Assembly: GCA_014859105.1 (NCBI GenBank)
Contig: JACUUX010000030.1
Span: forward strand, 1 to 32,032
Reading direction: 5' to 3'
Length of the DNA: 32,032 bases
Source of the DNA: Nitrospirota bacterium
GTDB taxonomy: Bacteria; Nitrospirota; Thermodesulfovibrionia; Thermodesulfovibrionales; SM23-35
The notes beneath the pieces are model-generated. The model was not told where the DNA came from, made no database searches, and saw only the letters and a list, made by a program, of their open reading frames with translations. Below, piece by piece: positions 1 through 8,495 of this stretch; within the stretch, counting starts at the first letter, position 1; the number at the start of each line of letters is the position of its first letter. The position numbers and the translations under genes are program-made.

Positions 1-172
1 ATGATAATGTTAGATGTAATATAAGTCTCCGGGATGATTCGCCGTGAATTGCTGGACAGGAATATTTCATATTGCTTATTGAAAAATTTGATTACATTCT
101 ATAATATTTAGAACAAATAGGATTCTTCATAAGTGGAATTTTTGTTACCTATAGTTTAACGAGGTAAAGGAA
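1..172. other. Upstream non-coding or decayed DNA
   Basis: No supportable gene lies here. A 25-codon open frame at 34-111 has no recognisable motif and is probably chance or residue of a decayed gene. The stretch contains the promoter candidate listed separately at 79-105. A purine-rich GAGG..AAAGGAA run at 161-172 sits directly before the ATG of the Cas10-like remnant and could be its former ribosome-binding site. Confidence 0.4.
79..105 (+). promoter_or_regulatory. Candidate sigma-70-type promoter for the cas operon
   Basis: TTGAAA at 79-84 and a perfect TATAAT at 100-105, separated by 15 bp, which is shorter than the usual 16-18. It lies upstream of the Cas10-like remnant and of the effector operon, and no better promoter is visible before cas10. 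The call rests on motif matching alone. Confidence 0.35.
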
Positions 173-383
173 ATGTTCAAATACGTCCTTATAGACTGCA
201 ACCGCATTCAGGAGTATGTTTTAGCATCAAATAGCCTAAAACACATAAATGCTAGTATGGTTTTTTGATAGATTATTACATCATTATTTACACTATTGGG
301 TAGTCAACTTTATCTCGATGTTTTGGACAGTCGTGGAAAGTTACACAAAGGGGTTGCAGTATGGACAATTATGCCCTCTGTAA
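173..383 (+). pseudogene. Decayed N-terminus of a second Cas10/Cmr2-like gene
   Basis: The ATG at 173 opens a 31-codon frame, stop at 266, reading FKYVLIDCNRIQEYVLASN, then LKHINASMVF. This resembles the first palm strand and following helix of Cmr2/Cas10-type proteins (pattern LID-x2-RIQEY-[IV]-x-[AS]-S/T-N) and the start of the intact neighbour (YLVIIDVDKIQDFIF). The stop follows a run of six T at 261-266. Dropping one T continues the reading as ASMVFDRLLHHYL, which keeps a family-like ASxLLDxL pattern, then runs open to a TAA at 381-383. I infer a frameshifted, largely deleted paralog. The match past the frameshift is weaker and could be chance. Confidence 0.45.
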
Positions 384-421
384 TTCTGTGTGAGGGGTAT
401 GTTATTTAAAAAGATGCAGTT

Positions 422-1966
422 ATGAATCAAAAATATCTTGTCATAATTGATGTGGACAAAATACAGGATTTTATCTTCCGCAATGTTAAACTTAAGCCCA
501 TCTTTGGCTCCTCATTCCTTGTTTCCCATCTCACAAGTCATGCTTATTGCAGGACCAAAAGAGTCTTAAACCACCTCACAAAAAAACAAAAGCTCATTGA
601 CTTAACTGCAGGAAATGACAAATACATTCCCCTCTTTTTTGACGGAGGAGTGATAAAAATCATCTTCAGCAAAAAAGAAGATGCAATCCGGTTTGTAGAG
701 GATATGCAGAGGGAATTCATTAATAATGCACCGGCTGCCACCTTCTCCCATGTTATCCATGAATTTTCCGACTTCAGCCACTCAATCCTTGAGAATGCGG
801 AGAAGATGCTTGCGAGGATAAAAAAATCAAAAATGTATACCATAATGCCTAACACTAACCCTATTTTCGAGCTGTGCCAGTGGTGCAGAACCTATCCGGC
901 TAATTTTAAAATCCAACTAAGTACGAATGAATCTGAATTGCTATGTGAACAGTGCAATGCCTCCTTTGATGCCTACAAGGATTTTGTCTCTACCGATAGT
1001 GATGTTCCCTTGAAGGTCTTTCACAAAGAATTTAAGGAAAAATTTAAATGTGACTTTAAAAGCGAGTTTGACGAGATAAAGGATAAGAGGAGTTATCTTG
1101 CTGTGGTAAAGATGGATGCTGACGACCTTGGCGATAAGCTTATAGAATTGACCCGAGACAAAAAGGAGGATAACTGTGTAGAGTCAATTAGAGTATTTTC
1201 ACAGAAACTGAACAGTGAAGTCTTAAGCCTCCTCTTTAATTCTTTTGATAATATCTTCAACGATGATGAGATAAAAAAGGGGGAACTTCCTCTTCGCCCG
1301 ATAATCATCGGAGGAGATGATATCTGCTTTGTGATGGCAGGAGATATGGCTATCAGGTTTGTCCTGAATTTTGTAGAGAAATTGAACCATAACACTTTCC
1401 TGAAATTACATGCTATAACCTTCTCAATTGGGATATGCTTTGTCAAAGCTCACTATCCATTCACCCTTGCACACAAGCTTGCAGAGGAACTTCTTAAAAA
1501 TGCAAAGAGCGAAAAACCGAGGAGAAGAGATGATATCTGGCACACAATTGACTGGGAGGTGCTTCATTCATCCTCCTTTGAGGATCTGAGTTCAATCCGC
1601 AGGACCGGATACACAATAAGCCAAGGAGTAAATGAATTCATTCTCACCTACAAACCATATATATTTAAAAATGGGGATCCAAGGGATTTCGTGAGTTTTT
1701 TAAAAAACGCAAAGTGTCTGAAAGGTATCCTGAAGGGTTCAAAGTTCAAGGGGTTGAGAAAGATCGTGAGAGAGAATTATGCTGTTTCAGATTTTGAGTT
1801 TAAAAAGATTACCTCGAAACTCTCAAAACAAGATATGGGAGAAATAAAAAATATCCTGAAGGGTTTTGGAATGGAAAATGATTCCATCTGGTCTATAAAA
1901 AACGGAAAGGCTTACAATAACTTTCTCGACATGGTAGAGCTTTCTGATTTCATAGGTGATGTGTGA
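422..1966 (+). CDS. cas10: Cas10 (Cmr2-like), HD-less, GGDD-containing type III large subunit
   Basis: Large subunit of a type III effector complex. By family knowledge it makes cyclic oligoadenylate from ATP when the complex binds target RNA. The 514-residue protein begins with a Cmr2-like palm (IIDVDKIQDFIF, residues 8-19), has a zinc-knuckle pair C152/C155 and C175/C178, a first-palm remnant near 225-240 (VVKMDADDLG) and an intact second-palm GGDD at 297-300 (IIIGGDDICF), so cyclase activity is expected. It is short for Cas10 because the N-terminal HD nuclease domain is absent; an HD domain instead occurs in the CARF gene at 8486. The stop overlaps the GTG start of the next gene (GTGA). 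A weak AAGA stretch is the only ribosome-binding candidate. Confidence 0.9.
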   Translation: MNQKYLVIIDVDKIQDFIFRNVKLKPIFGSSFLVSHLTSHAYCRTKRVLNHLTKKQKLIDLTAGNDKYIPLFFDGGVIKIIFSKKEDAIRFVEDMQREFINNAPAATFSHVIHEFSDFSHSILENAEKMLARIKKSKMYTIMPNTNPIFELCQWCRTYPANFKIQLSTNESELLCEQCNASFDAYKDFVSTDSDVPLKVFHKEFKEKFKCDFKSEFDEIKDKRSYLAVVKMDADDLGDKLIELTRDKKEDNCVESIRVFSQKLNSEVLSLLFNSFDNIFNDDEIKKGELPLRPIIIGGDDICFVMAGDMAIRFVLNFVEKLNHNTFLKLHAITFSIGICFVKAHYPFTLAHKLAEELLKNAKSEKPRRRDDIWHTIDWEVLHSSSFEDLSSIRRTGYTISQGVNEFILTYKPYIFKNGDPRDFVSFLKNAKCLKGILKGSKFKGLRKIVRENYAVSDFEFKKITSKLSKQDMGEIKNILKGFGMENDSIWSIKNGKAYNNFLDMVELSDFIGDV

Positions 1967-2592
1967 AGATTGACTATGTAGTTAAATTTAAATCTGACTT
2001 TCACACGGGCAGCGGAGCCGGGATACCGGGCGTGATAGACAATGGTCTCAAGTTCGATGCTGAAGGAATCCCAGAAATATCTGGAAAGACAGTAAAGGGG
2101 TTATTGAGGGATGCGATAATGTCCCTCACTCATATCCATAATGATGGAAGAGTTGACGAGATTATGAAAATTATCTTCGGCAAGGAAGGAGAAGATGAGA
2201 CCTGTTTCCGCTTTAATACTCCAACTGTTGATTCTAATACAAGAAGAAGGATACGCAATAACCCTCGTCTCCCTTGCAGGATATCTTCTGTAAATACGAG
2301 GAATGCCATAGACAGAGGGCGTCTTACTGCAAAGAAAGGCGCCCTCTTTTCTGTAGAGGTTGCCCCTTCATTTTTTGAATATTTAGGAAGCATCACACAA
2401 ATAAAAGAGTTCCATTCATCCATCAAAGAGGCTGTCCTTTTTTACATAATTGGAGGTCTAAGGTTTATTACTCATCTCGGTGGAAATAGAAGAAGGGGAA
2501 GTGGTCTCCTCAGGTTTGAAATCAAAGGTCTGGATGATGGAGTTGATAAAAAGAAGTGGGAAGAGATTATTCAGGAGGGGTTGCCTCTATGA
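1963..2592 (+). CDS. Cas7-family RAMP (Csm3-like), type III backbone subunit
   Basis: A 209-residue RAMP protein that would line the crRNA-target duplex in the effector filament. The N-terminal pattern HTGSGAGIPGVIDNGLKFD followed by EISGKTVKGLLRDA matches the Csm3/Cmr4 segment that precedes the conserved GSSLKGxLR helix. D26 sits where Csm3 has its target-RNA-cleaving Asp, so this is a plausible slicer subunit. The C-terminal glycine-rich loop (HLGGNRRRGSGLLRF, about 168-182) is the typical RAMP G-loop. It starts with GTG overlapping the cas10 stop, so translation is probably coupled. Confidence 0.8.
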   Translation: MKIDYVVKFKSDFHTGSGAGIPGVIDNGLKFDAEGIPEISGKTVKGLLRDAIMSLTHIHNDGRVDEIMKIIFGKEGEDETCFRFNTPTVDSNTRRRIRNNPRLPCRISSVNTRNAIDRGRLTAKKGALFSVEVAPSFFEYLGSITQIKEFHSSIKEAVLFYIIGGLRFITHLGGNRRRGSGLLRFEIKGLDDGVDKKKWEEIIQEGLPL

Positions 2593-3755
2593 TGTATCTA
2601 ATCCTTCAGGTTGAACTCCTTGAGAATGCCATATTCTCAAGAAACTTAAGCCCTGGCAATATCTACTACTCTCATAACTACATACCGGGGAGTGTGATAT
2701 GGGGTTATTTTGCGGGAAAGGTTGTGAGGAAGGATAAAGCCTTGTTCAAGAATTACTTCTTCTCAGACAGGTTGATCTTCTCCAACCTCTACCCTGTAAA
2801 GACATCCGGTTCATTGCAGTTCTTATCGCTCCCTCTTCCCTTTTCCACATACGCCTGTAAATACAGACCGGGGCTGTCAGAACCTCCTGTAGATGTGGAA
2901 AGACATGGATTTAGGGACTACCTTATTGATGAAAGTGGATTAGATAACCGCTGCTCTAACATTAACTGCAATGCTAAGCTTAAAGAATTCTCAGGGGGCT
3001 TTTATTATAAAAAGGGGCATAATTATTATTCTTTCTTCCCATCAATGATTGTAGACATGCACAATAGGATAGATGAAAAAAGCCAGACAACACCTGAAGA
3101 TGCCCTCTACGCCTATGAGGTACTGAGCAAGGGACAGTCATTCAAAGGATACATACTCTTTAGTAAAGATGAATTCAAAAGACTGGCAGCATTATGTGAG
3201 TTCAAGAATAGCGAAGTAGCCATCGGAAAAGGTAGAAACAACGGCTATGGACTGGTGCGGCTATCCTTTCTTGGAAGTGGAATACTTGGGCAAGGTGAAA
3301 GAGTCATTGATAAGCTTAAAACCCAAGCACAAGATAATATTTGTAAGGACATCACCTTTGACAATTCTATGACTCTTACCATTACATGCCTATCTGATAC
3401 AATATTGATGGACGAATGTGGCAATTTCATCACCTCTATAGATGTCTCTGTTCTTGCTTCTCTCCTTAATCAATCTCAAGGAGGTTATTTTAAAGCCAAT
3501 AACTTTGAACTTATCAGGCGATTTTCAGGTCCTGTTGAAATAGATGGCTATAACGCAAAACATAATCTACCAAAGAATAAAGTAATTGCCATAAGAAAGG
3601 GTTCGGTATTTTATTTTGAATATAAAGGTAATGATAAAGCTGGGTTGAAAGAGAAGCTTTTAGGGCTGGAACTATCAGGGATAGGGGAACGGAAGAATGA
3701 GGGTTTTGGTAGTATTGCAGTAAACCTTTCCTATCACTACGAAAACCACCTGTGA
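2589..3755 (+). CDS. csx10: Csx10-like Cas5-family RAMP protein
   Basis: A 388-residue RAMP protein, likely the Cas5-type subunit that holds the crRNA 5' handle in III-D complexes. The start is the ATG of an ATGATG that overlaps the previous stop by four bases; an in-frame start 11 codons upstream lies inside cas7 and is less likely. Visible features are the N-terminal RAMP strand (YLILQVELLENA), the Csx10-style YIPGSVIWGYFAG, a Cys pair CSNINC that may bind metal with nearby residues, and two glycine-rich loops (GKGRNNGYGLVRL and GERKNEGFGSIAV). Length and the IPGS motif suit Csx10 best; another Cas5-like RAMP is the alternative. Confidence 0.7.
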   Translation: MMYLILQVELLENAIFSRNLSPGNIYYSHNYIPGSVIWGYFAGKVVRKDKALFKNYFFSDRLIFSNLYPVKTSGSLQFLSLPLPFSTYACKYRPGLSEPPVDVERHGFRDYLIDESGLDNRCSNINCNAKLKEFSGGFYYKKGHNYYSFFPSMIVDMHNRIDEKSQTTPEDALYAYEVLSKGQSFKGYILFSKDEFKRLAALCEFKNSEVAIGKGRNNGYGLVRLSFLGSGILGQGERVIDKLKTQAQDNICKDITFDNSMTLTITCLSDTILMDECGNFITSIDVSVLASLLNQSQGGYFKANNFELIRRFSGPVEIDGYNAKHNLPKNKVIAIRKGSVFYFEYKGNDKAGLKEKLLGLELSGIGERKNEGFGSIAVNLSYHYENHL

Positions 3756-3762
3756 GGAGACG

Positions 3763-4161
3763 ATGCGGAGTTTAGATAGTTACATAGATGAAATAGAGTT
3801 GAAGACTGCTTTTGGGACACAGTCGGCTCATATCATAGCTAAGATAGAGGATTTTATAAAAAAGAACGGGCACCTTGTGCGGGCAGCAGGTAAACTCCCT
3901 TCTGTGGCACAGCTTGAGCGGTTAAGGGACTGTAAGGACATAAAATCCATGTTTGAATATATTTTCAACCAGTCACAGAAAAAAACCCACCCCTCATGGT
4001 CTGAGAAGGTTAGGGTTAAAGGGGAATCTAGCTCAAAGCCCTTCTACCAGTTCCTGCTCGATAGAATAAGTCAATTCAACAACGATATATACAAGGCGAA
4101 ATTCTTTGTTAGCGCCCTTGTGGATGGGGTAAAGATTGCAAGGGGTGGTAGAAATGAGTGA
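3763..4161 (+). CDS. Small alpha-helical subunit, Cas11-like
   Basis: A 132-residue, predicted largely helical protein between RAMP genes, in the position and size class of the type III small subunit Cas11 (Csm2/Cmr5 analog), which bridges the filament and contacts target RNA. A GGAG motif precedes the ATG at 3763. There is no catalytic motif. Basic residues are scattered (KTHPSWSEKVRVKG, and the C-terminal KIARGGRNE), consistent with RNA contact. The assignment rests on context, length and composition, because Cas11 proteins have little sequence signature. The last codons overlap the next gene. Confidence 0.5.
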   Translation: MRSLDSYIDEIELKTAFGTQSAHIIAKIEDFIKKNGHLVRAAGKLPSVAQLERLRDCKDIKSMFEYIFNQSQKKTHPSWSEKVRVKGESSSKPFYQFLLDRISQFNNDIYKAKFFVSALVDGVKIARGGRNE

Positions 4162-5644
4162 GATTGAAGGAAAATACATCATCCATTTCAAGCTCCGTTC
4201 GAGGACGAATCTCCACATAGGTACCGGGAAGGTTGATATGGATACAGATGCCCTCTGTCAGAGGAATGCCTCAGGAGAGATTGTCATATCCGGGACTACC
4301 CTTGCAGGGGTCTTCCGCTGTATCCTTGAACGGCTTTATGGTGAAAGCGATCCGATAATAACCGAATTTTTTGGTTATGTGGATGAGCAGTCATCAAACT
4401 CCCAGGCATCCCACATCTATTTTGAAGATGCAGTGATAGAAGACACCCGCTCACCCCATACCGATATAAGGGATGGCATAGGTATTAACAGGGGTTATCA
4501 ATCAGCCCAGTATCATTGCAAATACGACCGTGAAACGGTATTTAAGGGGGCTTTCTTCCCCTGTATCATCACCGTAAATCTGACTGCATCAAACAAGAAT
4601 AAAATAGATACCATCCTTAACTATCTAAGAATATGCCTTTATACACTCAACGAAGGACTCTCCCCATTAGGAGGTGGTGCCTCCGCAGGGCTTGGATTCT
4701 GCTCCATAGAGTCTGCGAAGATATGTTTCCTTGATTTTATGACAAGGAGAGACAACCTTCAGGACTTTCTCCTCAAAGACTTCTATGATGGTAATAACAC
4801 CATTACCCTTAAAGATAAGGACGGCAATGACTACTTTCAGGACTTTTCCTTCACCAGTAAGATTTCTGTCACCCCTTCTCAACTGAAATACTTCAACTAC
4901 TGTGTGAAGATAGAATATAACCTTGAGACAGTTGAGCCCCTCCTCATAAACGGACCAAGAACGAATGAAGAGGATGTGGATTTTAAATTCGTTACAACAG
5001 GTGGTGAGTGCTTCATCCCAGGAAGTTCTTTCAAAGGCCCGCTTCGGAGTAGGGCAGAGATGATTCTCAGAACAATGGGCGATAATAGCATCTGTGACCC
5101 TGTTGCCAACCCATGTCCCCAAAGCACTCCCTGCAGGGCATGTGAGATATTTGGCTATCAAGGGAAAAAGAGCAGTATACTCGTTTCTGACCTTGAAGCC
5201 TGTGAAAATCCATCCCTTAAGTATTTCACCCACAACAAAATAGACAGATTTACAGGTGGAACGATTGCAAATGCCCTCTTTGATGAAAGGCTTGTATTTA
5301 ATGGAACCTTCAAAGGCACTATGGTGATAGACTCGCCTGACTTATTCACCATCAGGCTTCTCATCCACCTTTTTAAAGACCTCTACCTTGAGGACATAAG
5401 AATGGGACATGGTAAAACAAATGGCTATGGCAAGATCAAAGGCAAGATCACAAAACTTCAAGTATTTGCAATAAGCCTTTCAAAGATAGACCGGAAACCG
5501 CTAAGTGAATACGGACTCACCTATAATAAAGAGGAAGGTATCTTCCAGATTATAGAAATTACTGATATATACTTTCCTGAAAACAAGAAAGTTTTTTCAA
5601 GTCTTATCAAGGCTGTAAAATCAAAGGAATGGGTATATGAGTAA
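4154..5644 (+). CDS. Double Cas7 (Csm3-like) RAMP fusion
   Basis: A 496-residue protein with two Cas7-type RAMP units in one chain. The first (about 10-200) has NLHIGTGKVDMDTDAL, ISGTTLAGVFR and a glycine loop SPLGGGASAGLGF. The second (about 250-440) has LLINGPRTNEEDVDFKF, FIPGSSFKGPLRSRAEM, a cysteine cluster C314/C321/C327/C330 that may bind zinc, and GHGKTNGYGKIKG. Asp residues near 30-32 and 274-276 sit where Csm3 carries its slicing Asp, so both units may cut target RNA. Fused Cas7 units are a known hallmark of III-D and III-E relatives. The ATG at 4154 is preceded by AGGGGTGG and overlaps the previous gene; an alternative TTG lies 18 bases upstream. Confidence 0.8.
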   Translation: MSEIEGKYIIHFKLRSRTNLHIGTGKVDMDTDALCQRNASGEIVISGTTLAGVFRCILERLYGESDPIITEFFGYVDEQSSNSQASHIYFEDAVIEDTRSPHTDIRDGIGINRGYQSAQYHCKYDRETVFKGAFFPCIITVNLTASNKNKIDTILNYLRICLYTLNEGLSPLGGGASAGLGFCSIESAKICFLDFMTRRDNLQDFLLKDFYDGNNTITLKDKDGNDYFQDFSFTSKISVTPSQLKYFNYCVKIEYNLETVEPLLINGPRTNEEDVDFKFVTTGGECFIPGSSFKGPLRSRAEMILRTMGDNSICDPVANPCPQSTPCRACEIFGYQGKKSSILVSDLEACENPSLKYFTHNKIDRFTGGTIANALFDERLVFNGTFKGTMVIDSPDLFTIRLLIHLFKDLYLEDIRMGHGKTNGYGKIKGKITKLQVFAISLSKIDRKPLSEYGLTYNKEEGIFQIIEITDIYFPENKKVFSSLIKAVKSKEWVYE

Positions 5645-6050
5645 ACTTTATCAATTCAGTGGAAGTCTTGAAAAGGTAAAAGCATTCTTTAAAGATACGA
5701 GATTCACAGCCATCATTGAGGGTATAGAGTCGGTTGAGATAAAGGATAATGTTTCCCTTAATGATCGTTTTAACGACTTCCTGAGGGCAAGGTTCTTCAA
5801 CGAAAAATATGATATAACGGTTACATCATCCAACGCAGTAATTCTTACAGAAGAAGATGGTATCAACGGGATTTCTAGGATTGAATACAGTGTAATAGAC
5901 TCAAAGGGTCTGACTAATTTTATAAATGGAAATCCTGTAGTTGTAAGAAAATACATCTGTAAAAAACCCGGAGATAATATTACAAAAATTAGTGACAGCA
6001 CATATACAGTAAACGAGAAACTTGTATTTTACAGACTAACAGGGAGTTAA
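5637..6050 (+). CDS. Small Csx19-like III-D accessory protein
   Basis: A 137-residue protein overlapping the preceding cas7-cas7 gene by eight bases and followed after three bases by the next RAMP gene. It is predicted to be mostly beta strand in the second half (AVILTEEDGINGISRIEYS, VVRKYICKK, LVFYRLTGS). Csx19 is a small, poorly conserved companion of Csx10-type III-D operons. Size, position and the acidic strand-turn pattern fit it, but I see no diagnostic motif. It could instead be an unrelated small subunit. Function is unknown. Confidence 0.4.
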   Translation: MSKLYQFSGSLEKVKAFFKDTRFTAIIEGIESVEIKDNVSLNDRFNDFLRARFFNEKYDITVTSSNAVILTEEDGINGISRIEYSVIDSKGLTNFINGNPVVVRKYICKKPGDNITKISDSTYTVNEKLVFYRLTGS

Positions 6051-6053
6051 AGT

Positions 6054-8495
6054 ATGAGTGGTGAATTTATAAATCCCTATAACTTTGCAAGGATTGATGA
6101 AGGGAACTGCCTGAAAAAGGGCTTTATTGACTTCAAGAAATTTCACGATGGATATCTCTCAGGAAGGCTTATATGTGAGATTAAGAGCGTGGGGGAGATA
6201 CCCCTTTTTATCCCTGATACAGAGAAAGAACAATATGCAATCCTTTTGAATGACGTCCCCACTACGGAAGTGGAGAAGATGATAAATGCTAAAAATTTAG
6301 ACCTTAAAAATGAGTATTTATTTCGCCGTAATAGAGGGAAATTGGAAATCGTAGAAAAAGAACCTTCAATCCCTGATGACCTGAGTAATCTTCAAGCAAT
6401 CGCAGAAGCCATTAAAGAGTGTTTCGGGACTGTAAGGGGGAGATTTGCAAAAATAAAAGTGGATTTAAAAGGCAAAGAAGTCTATGCCATAATCACCGAC
6501 GACCCGAAGGCATACAGGGCGGACTCACACAGACTCCTTTCCTTCTGCAGGGAGCCATCTGGAAAACCAATGATACCATCCACCTCCATAAAGGGTGCAA
6601 TACATACCCTAATTGAGACACTCTCTAACTCTTGCATGGCCCATGTGGAGGACAGATCAATTCTTCATAGATTAGATCCCAAATATGACCAGAGTGAAAT
6701 CGGCTCTTTGTCAAGAGGGTCTTATATTGTGATTAAAAGGGATGAGGATGGCGCTTCCCTTCTAAAGCTCGATTCTGCGAAGGTAACCACGGACTATTGT
6801 CTTGAAGTAGAACTTGAAAAAGCTTCAGGTAGCGATGCCCATGCTGTGATAGCAAAGGACAGCACAGGAAGATTCAAGTGTGTCAAACGTATTGGAAAGA
6901 AATCTGCAATGGATAAATGTCGTGATGGGTTTCAGGGATATCTGAAGAGGCGGGGAAGAAACGAAACCTGTGAAGTAGTCGCTCTAACCTCAGCAAATAT
7001 AAATATCCTCTCTAAGGATAACTATCATATAAAAGTAGATGTAACTGTTAATGGTGTTCAAAAAGAGTACTTTGAGCCAAGGCTTTTTGATAAGGATGCC
7101 AAAAAGGTCTATGCCCTTATATACTACAAAAAGAATATTCGTAAATACTATGTGAAGGCTGTTCAAAGTGATAAAAGCGCCCTAAAAGCATTACAAAAAA
7201 GTAATCCCTCCTTTAAAGGCTTAAGCCTTGTTGAGGCACGTGTAAAACGCTCTGGAAGCATAGAGACCAAGACCCAGGATATACTCTTCTTTAAATACTA
7301 TAAAGATGACCTCGGGGCGTACCTGAACAAGGTAAAAGGCTTGTTACAAGAGAACCCTTCTGACCCACTTCTCCGAGATGTCATCAAAGTGGGGGGTGAT
7401 GCAGCCAAGTCCTATGAGCAGATTCTGAAGGACAGGAAGGAGAACCTAAAAAAACAGGATGAGCCTGATAGCCTCAATGAGGGTGACCTTGTTTACTACC
7501 ATTCAGGAAATGGTTACCTCTCCTATACCCAGATACCGAGGAAGAAGTATCGCTATTCTATAGGAGATTTGATAAGAAATAAGGCATGTAATAGACTGAA
7601 TAACCTCTGCCCTGCTTGCAGTATCTTTGGAACTACTGAGACAGTGGAAAACGGTAGAAAAACTGCTATCTCAGGCAGGGTTTCTTTTGGAATGGGAAGG
7701 TTGGTATCCATTAACCACATTCTTGAGGAAGATGTCCCTCTAAAGATACTCTCCTCACCAAAACCATCGTGCAAGGAGTTTTATCTTGTAATGGAAGGAG
7801 GAAATTACAACAACCAGGACTCTCAAATCAGGGGAAGGAAATTCTACTACCATCACGACGTGAACCGTCTTGACTACAGGATGAAGGATGGGGACTTCAA
7901 GGGCGATGAGATAATAAACACCCAGAATGTGAGTATAGAAATCCTGAAGAACTTTAACTTTGAGTTTACCATTGATTTTATAAATTTCTCCCCTTATGAA
8001 CTTGGTCTCCTCCTCTTTGCCCTCGACCTGAAAGACAAGGATGATAAAAAGATATATCACAAGCTCGGCATGGGGAAACCCCTCGGCCTGGGAAGTGTGG
8101 AGATAGAGATTGATAAAGAAAGGTCATTTCTTATAAACAGGAGTGAGCGTTACATAGACCTCTTCTCGGATGGGAAAGAGACTTTAAATATAGATTCTTT
8201 TGTTGACCAGTTCAAACAGACACAGCATGAGAGATACAATCGTAGCAGACCTGAAAATGAAAAGAAGAATAACTTCTACAGTATTCCATACATCTCCGAC
8301 CTCTTCGATGTCCTGAGTGTAAATATCATCCTTACTGGCTATGACGACATAAAATACCCGAGGAAGACGGAGAACAGAGAGCCGAGGGGATTTCAATGGT
8401 TTGTGGATGAGATAAAAAAGAAGCGCCTACCACAGACCTTACCAGAACCGGATGGGGTAAGGAGAAAGACGAGGCAGCTTACAAAATGGTCATGA
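6054..8495 (+). CDS. Large RAMP protein of the TIGR03986 type
   Basis: An 813-residue protein with two RAMP-like units separated by an insertion. It opens with FINPYNFARIDEG, like the NPYNFVPL start of TIGR03986 CRISPR RAMP proteins. Unit one carries PMIPSTSIKGAIHTLIETL (about residues 170-190). Unit two carries CPACSIFGTTE with an upstream Cys (possible zinc site), GRVSFGMGRL, and a C-terminal KLGMGKPLGLGSVEIEID glycine loop. The middle (about 210-470) is a lysine-rich insertion without a recognised domain. By family it is an additional Cas7-like backbone element of III-D complexes. AGGGAG precedes the ATG, and the gene runs into the CARF-HD gene with a short overlap. Confidence 0.7.
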   Translation: MSGEFINPYNFARIDEGNCLKKGFIDFKKFHDGYLSGRLICEIKSVGEIPLFIPDTEKEQYAILLNDVPTTEVEKMINAKNLDLKNEYLFRRNRGKLEIVEKEPSIPDDLSNLQAIAEAIKECFGTVRGRFAKIKVDLKGKEVYAIITDDPKAYRADSHRLLSFCREPSGKPMIPSTSIKGAIHTLIETLSNSCMAHVEDRSILHRLDPKYDQSEIGSLSRGSYIVIKRDEDGASLLKLDSAKVTTDYCLEVELEKASGSDAHAVIAKDSTGRFKCVKRIGKKSAMDKCRDGFQGYLKRRGRNETCEVVALTSANINILSKDNYHIKVDVTVNGVQKEYFEPRLFDKDAKKVYALIYYKKNIRKYYVKAVQSDKSALKALQKSNPSFKGLSLVEARVKRSGSIETKTQDILFFKYYKDDLGAYLNKVKGLLQENPSDPLLRDVIKVGGDAAKSYEQILKDRKENLKKQDEPDSLNEGDLVYYHSGNGYLSYTQIPRKKYRYSIGDLIRNKACNRLNNLCPACSIFGTTETVENGRKTAISGRVSFGMGRLVSINHILEEDVPLKILSSPKPSCKEFYLVMEGGNYNNQDSQIRGRKFYYHHDVNRLDYRMKDGDFKGDEIINTQNVSIEILKNFNFEFTIDFINFSPYELGLLLFALDLKDKDDKKIYHKLGMGKPLGLGSVEIEIDKERSFLINRSERYIDLFSDGKETLNIDSFVDQFKQTQHERYNRSRPENEKKNNFYSIPYISDLFDVLSVNIILTGYDDIKYPRKTENREPRGFQWFVDEIKKKRLPQTLPEPDGVRRKTRQLTKWS

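Noticed and set aside
392-425. GAGGGG followed by an eight-codon frame (MLFKKMQL) overlapping the cas10 start, possible leader peptide
   Set aside because: The GAGGGG is only one base from that ATG, too close for a working ribosome-binding site, and the frame is more simply the tail of the decayed upstream gene.
3905-3919. TGGCACAGCTTGAGC, which fits sigma-54 spacing (TGGCAC and GC ten bases after GG)
   Set aside because: It lies inside the small Cas11-like gene in the middle of a tightly overlapping operon, lacks the TTGC element, and such matches are expected by chance in 32 kb.
4667-5233. Long antisense open frame opposite the double Cas7 gene
   Set aside because: The sense strand encodes a clear RAMP protein with family motifs; the antisense translation has no recognisable domain or ribosome-binding site.
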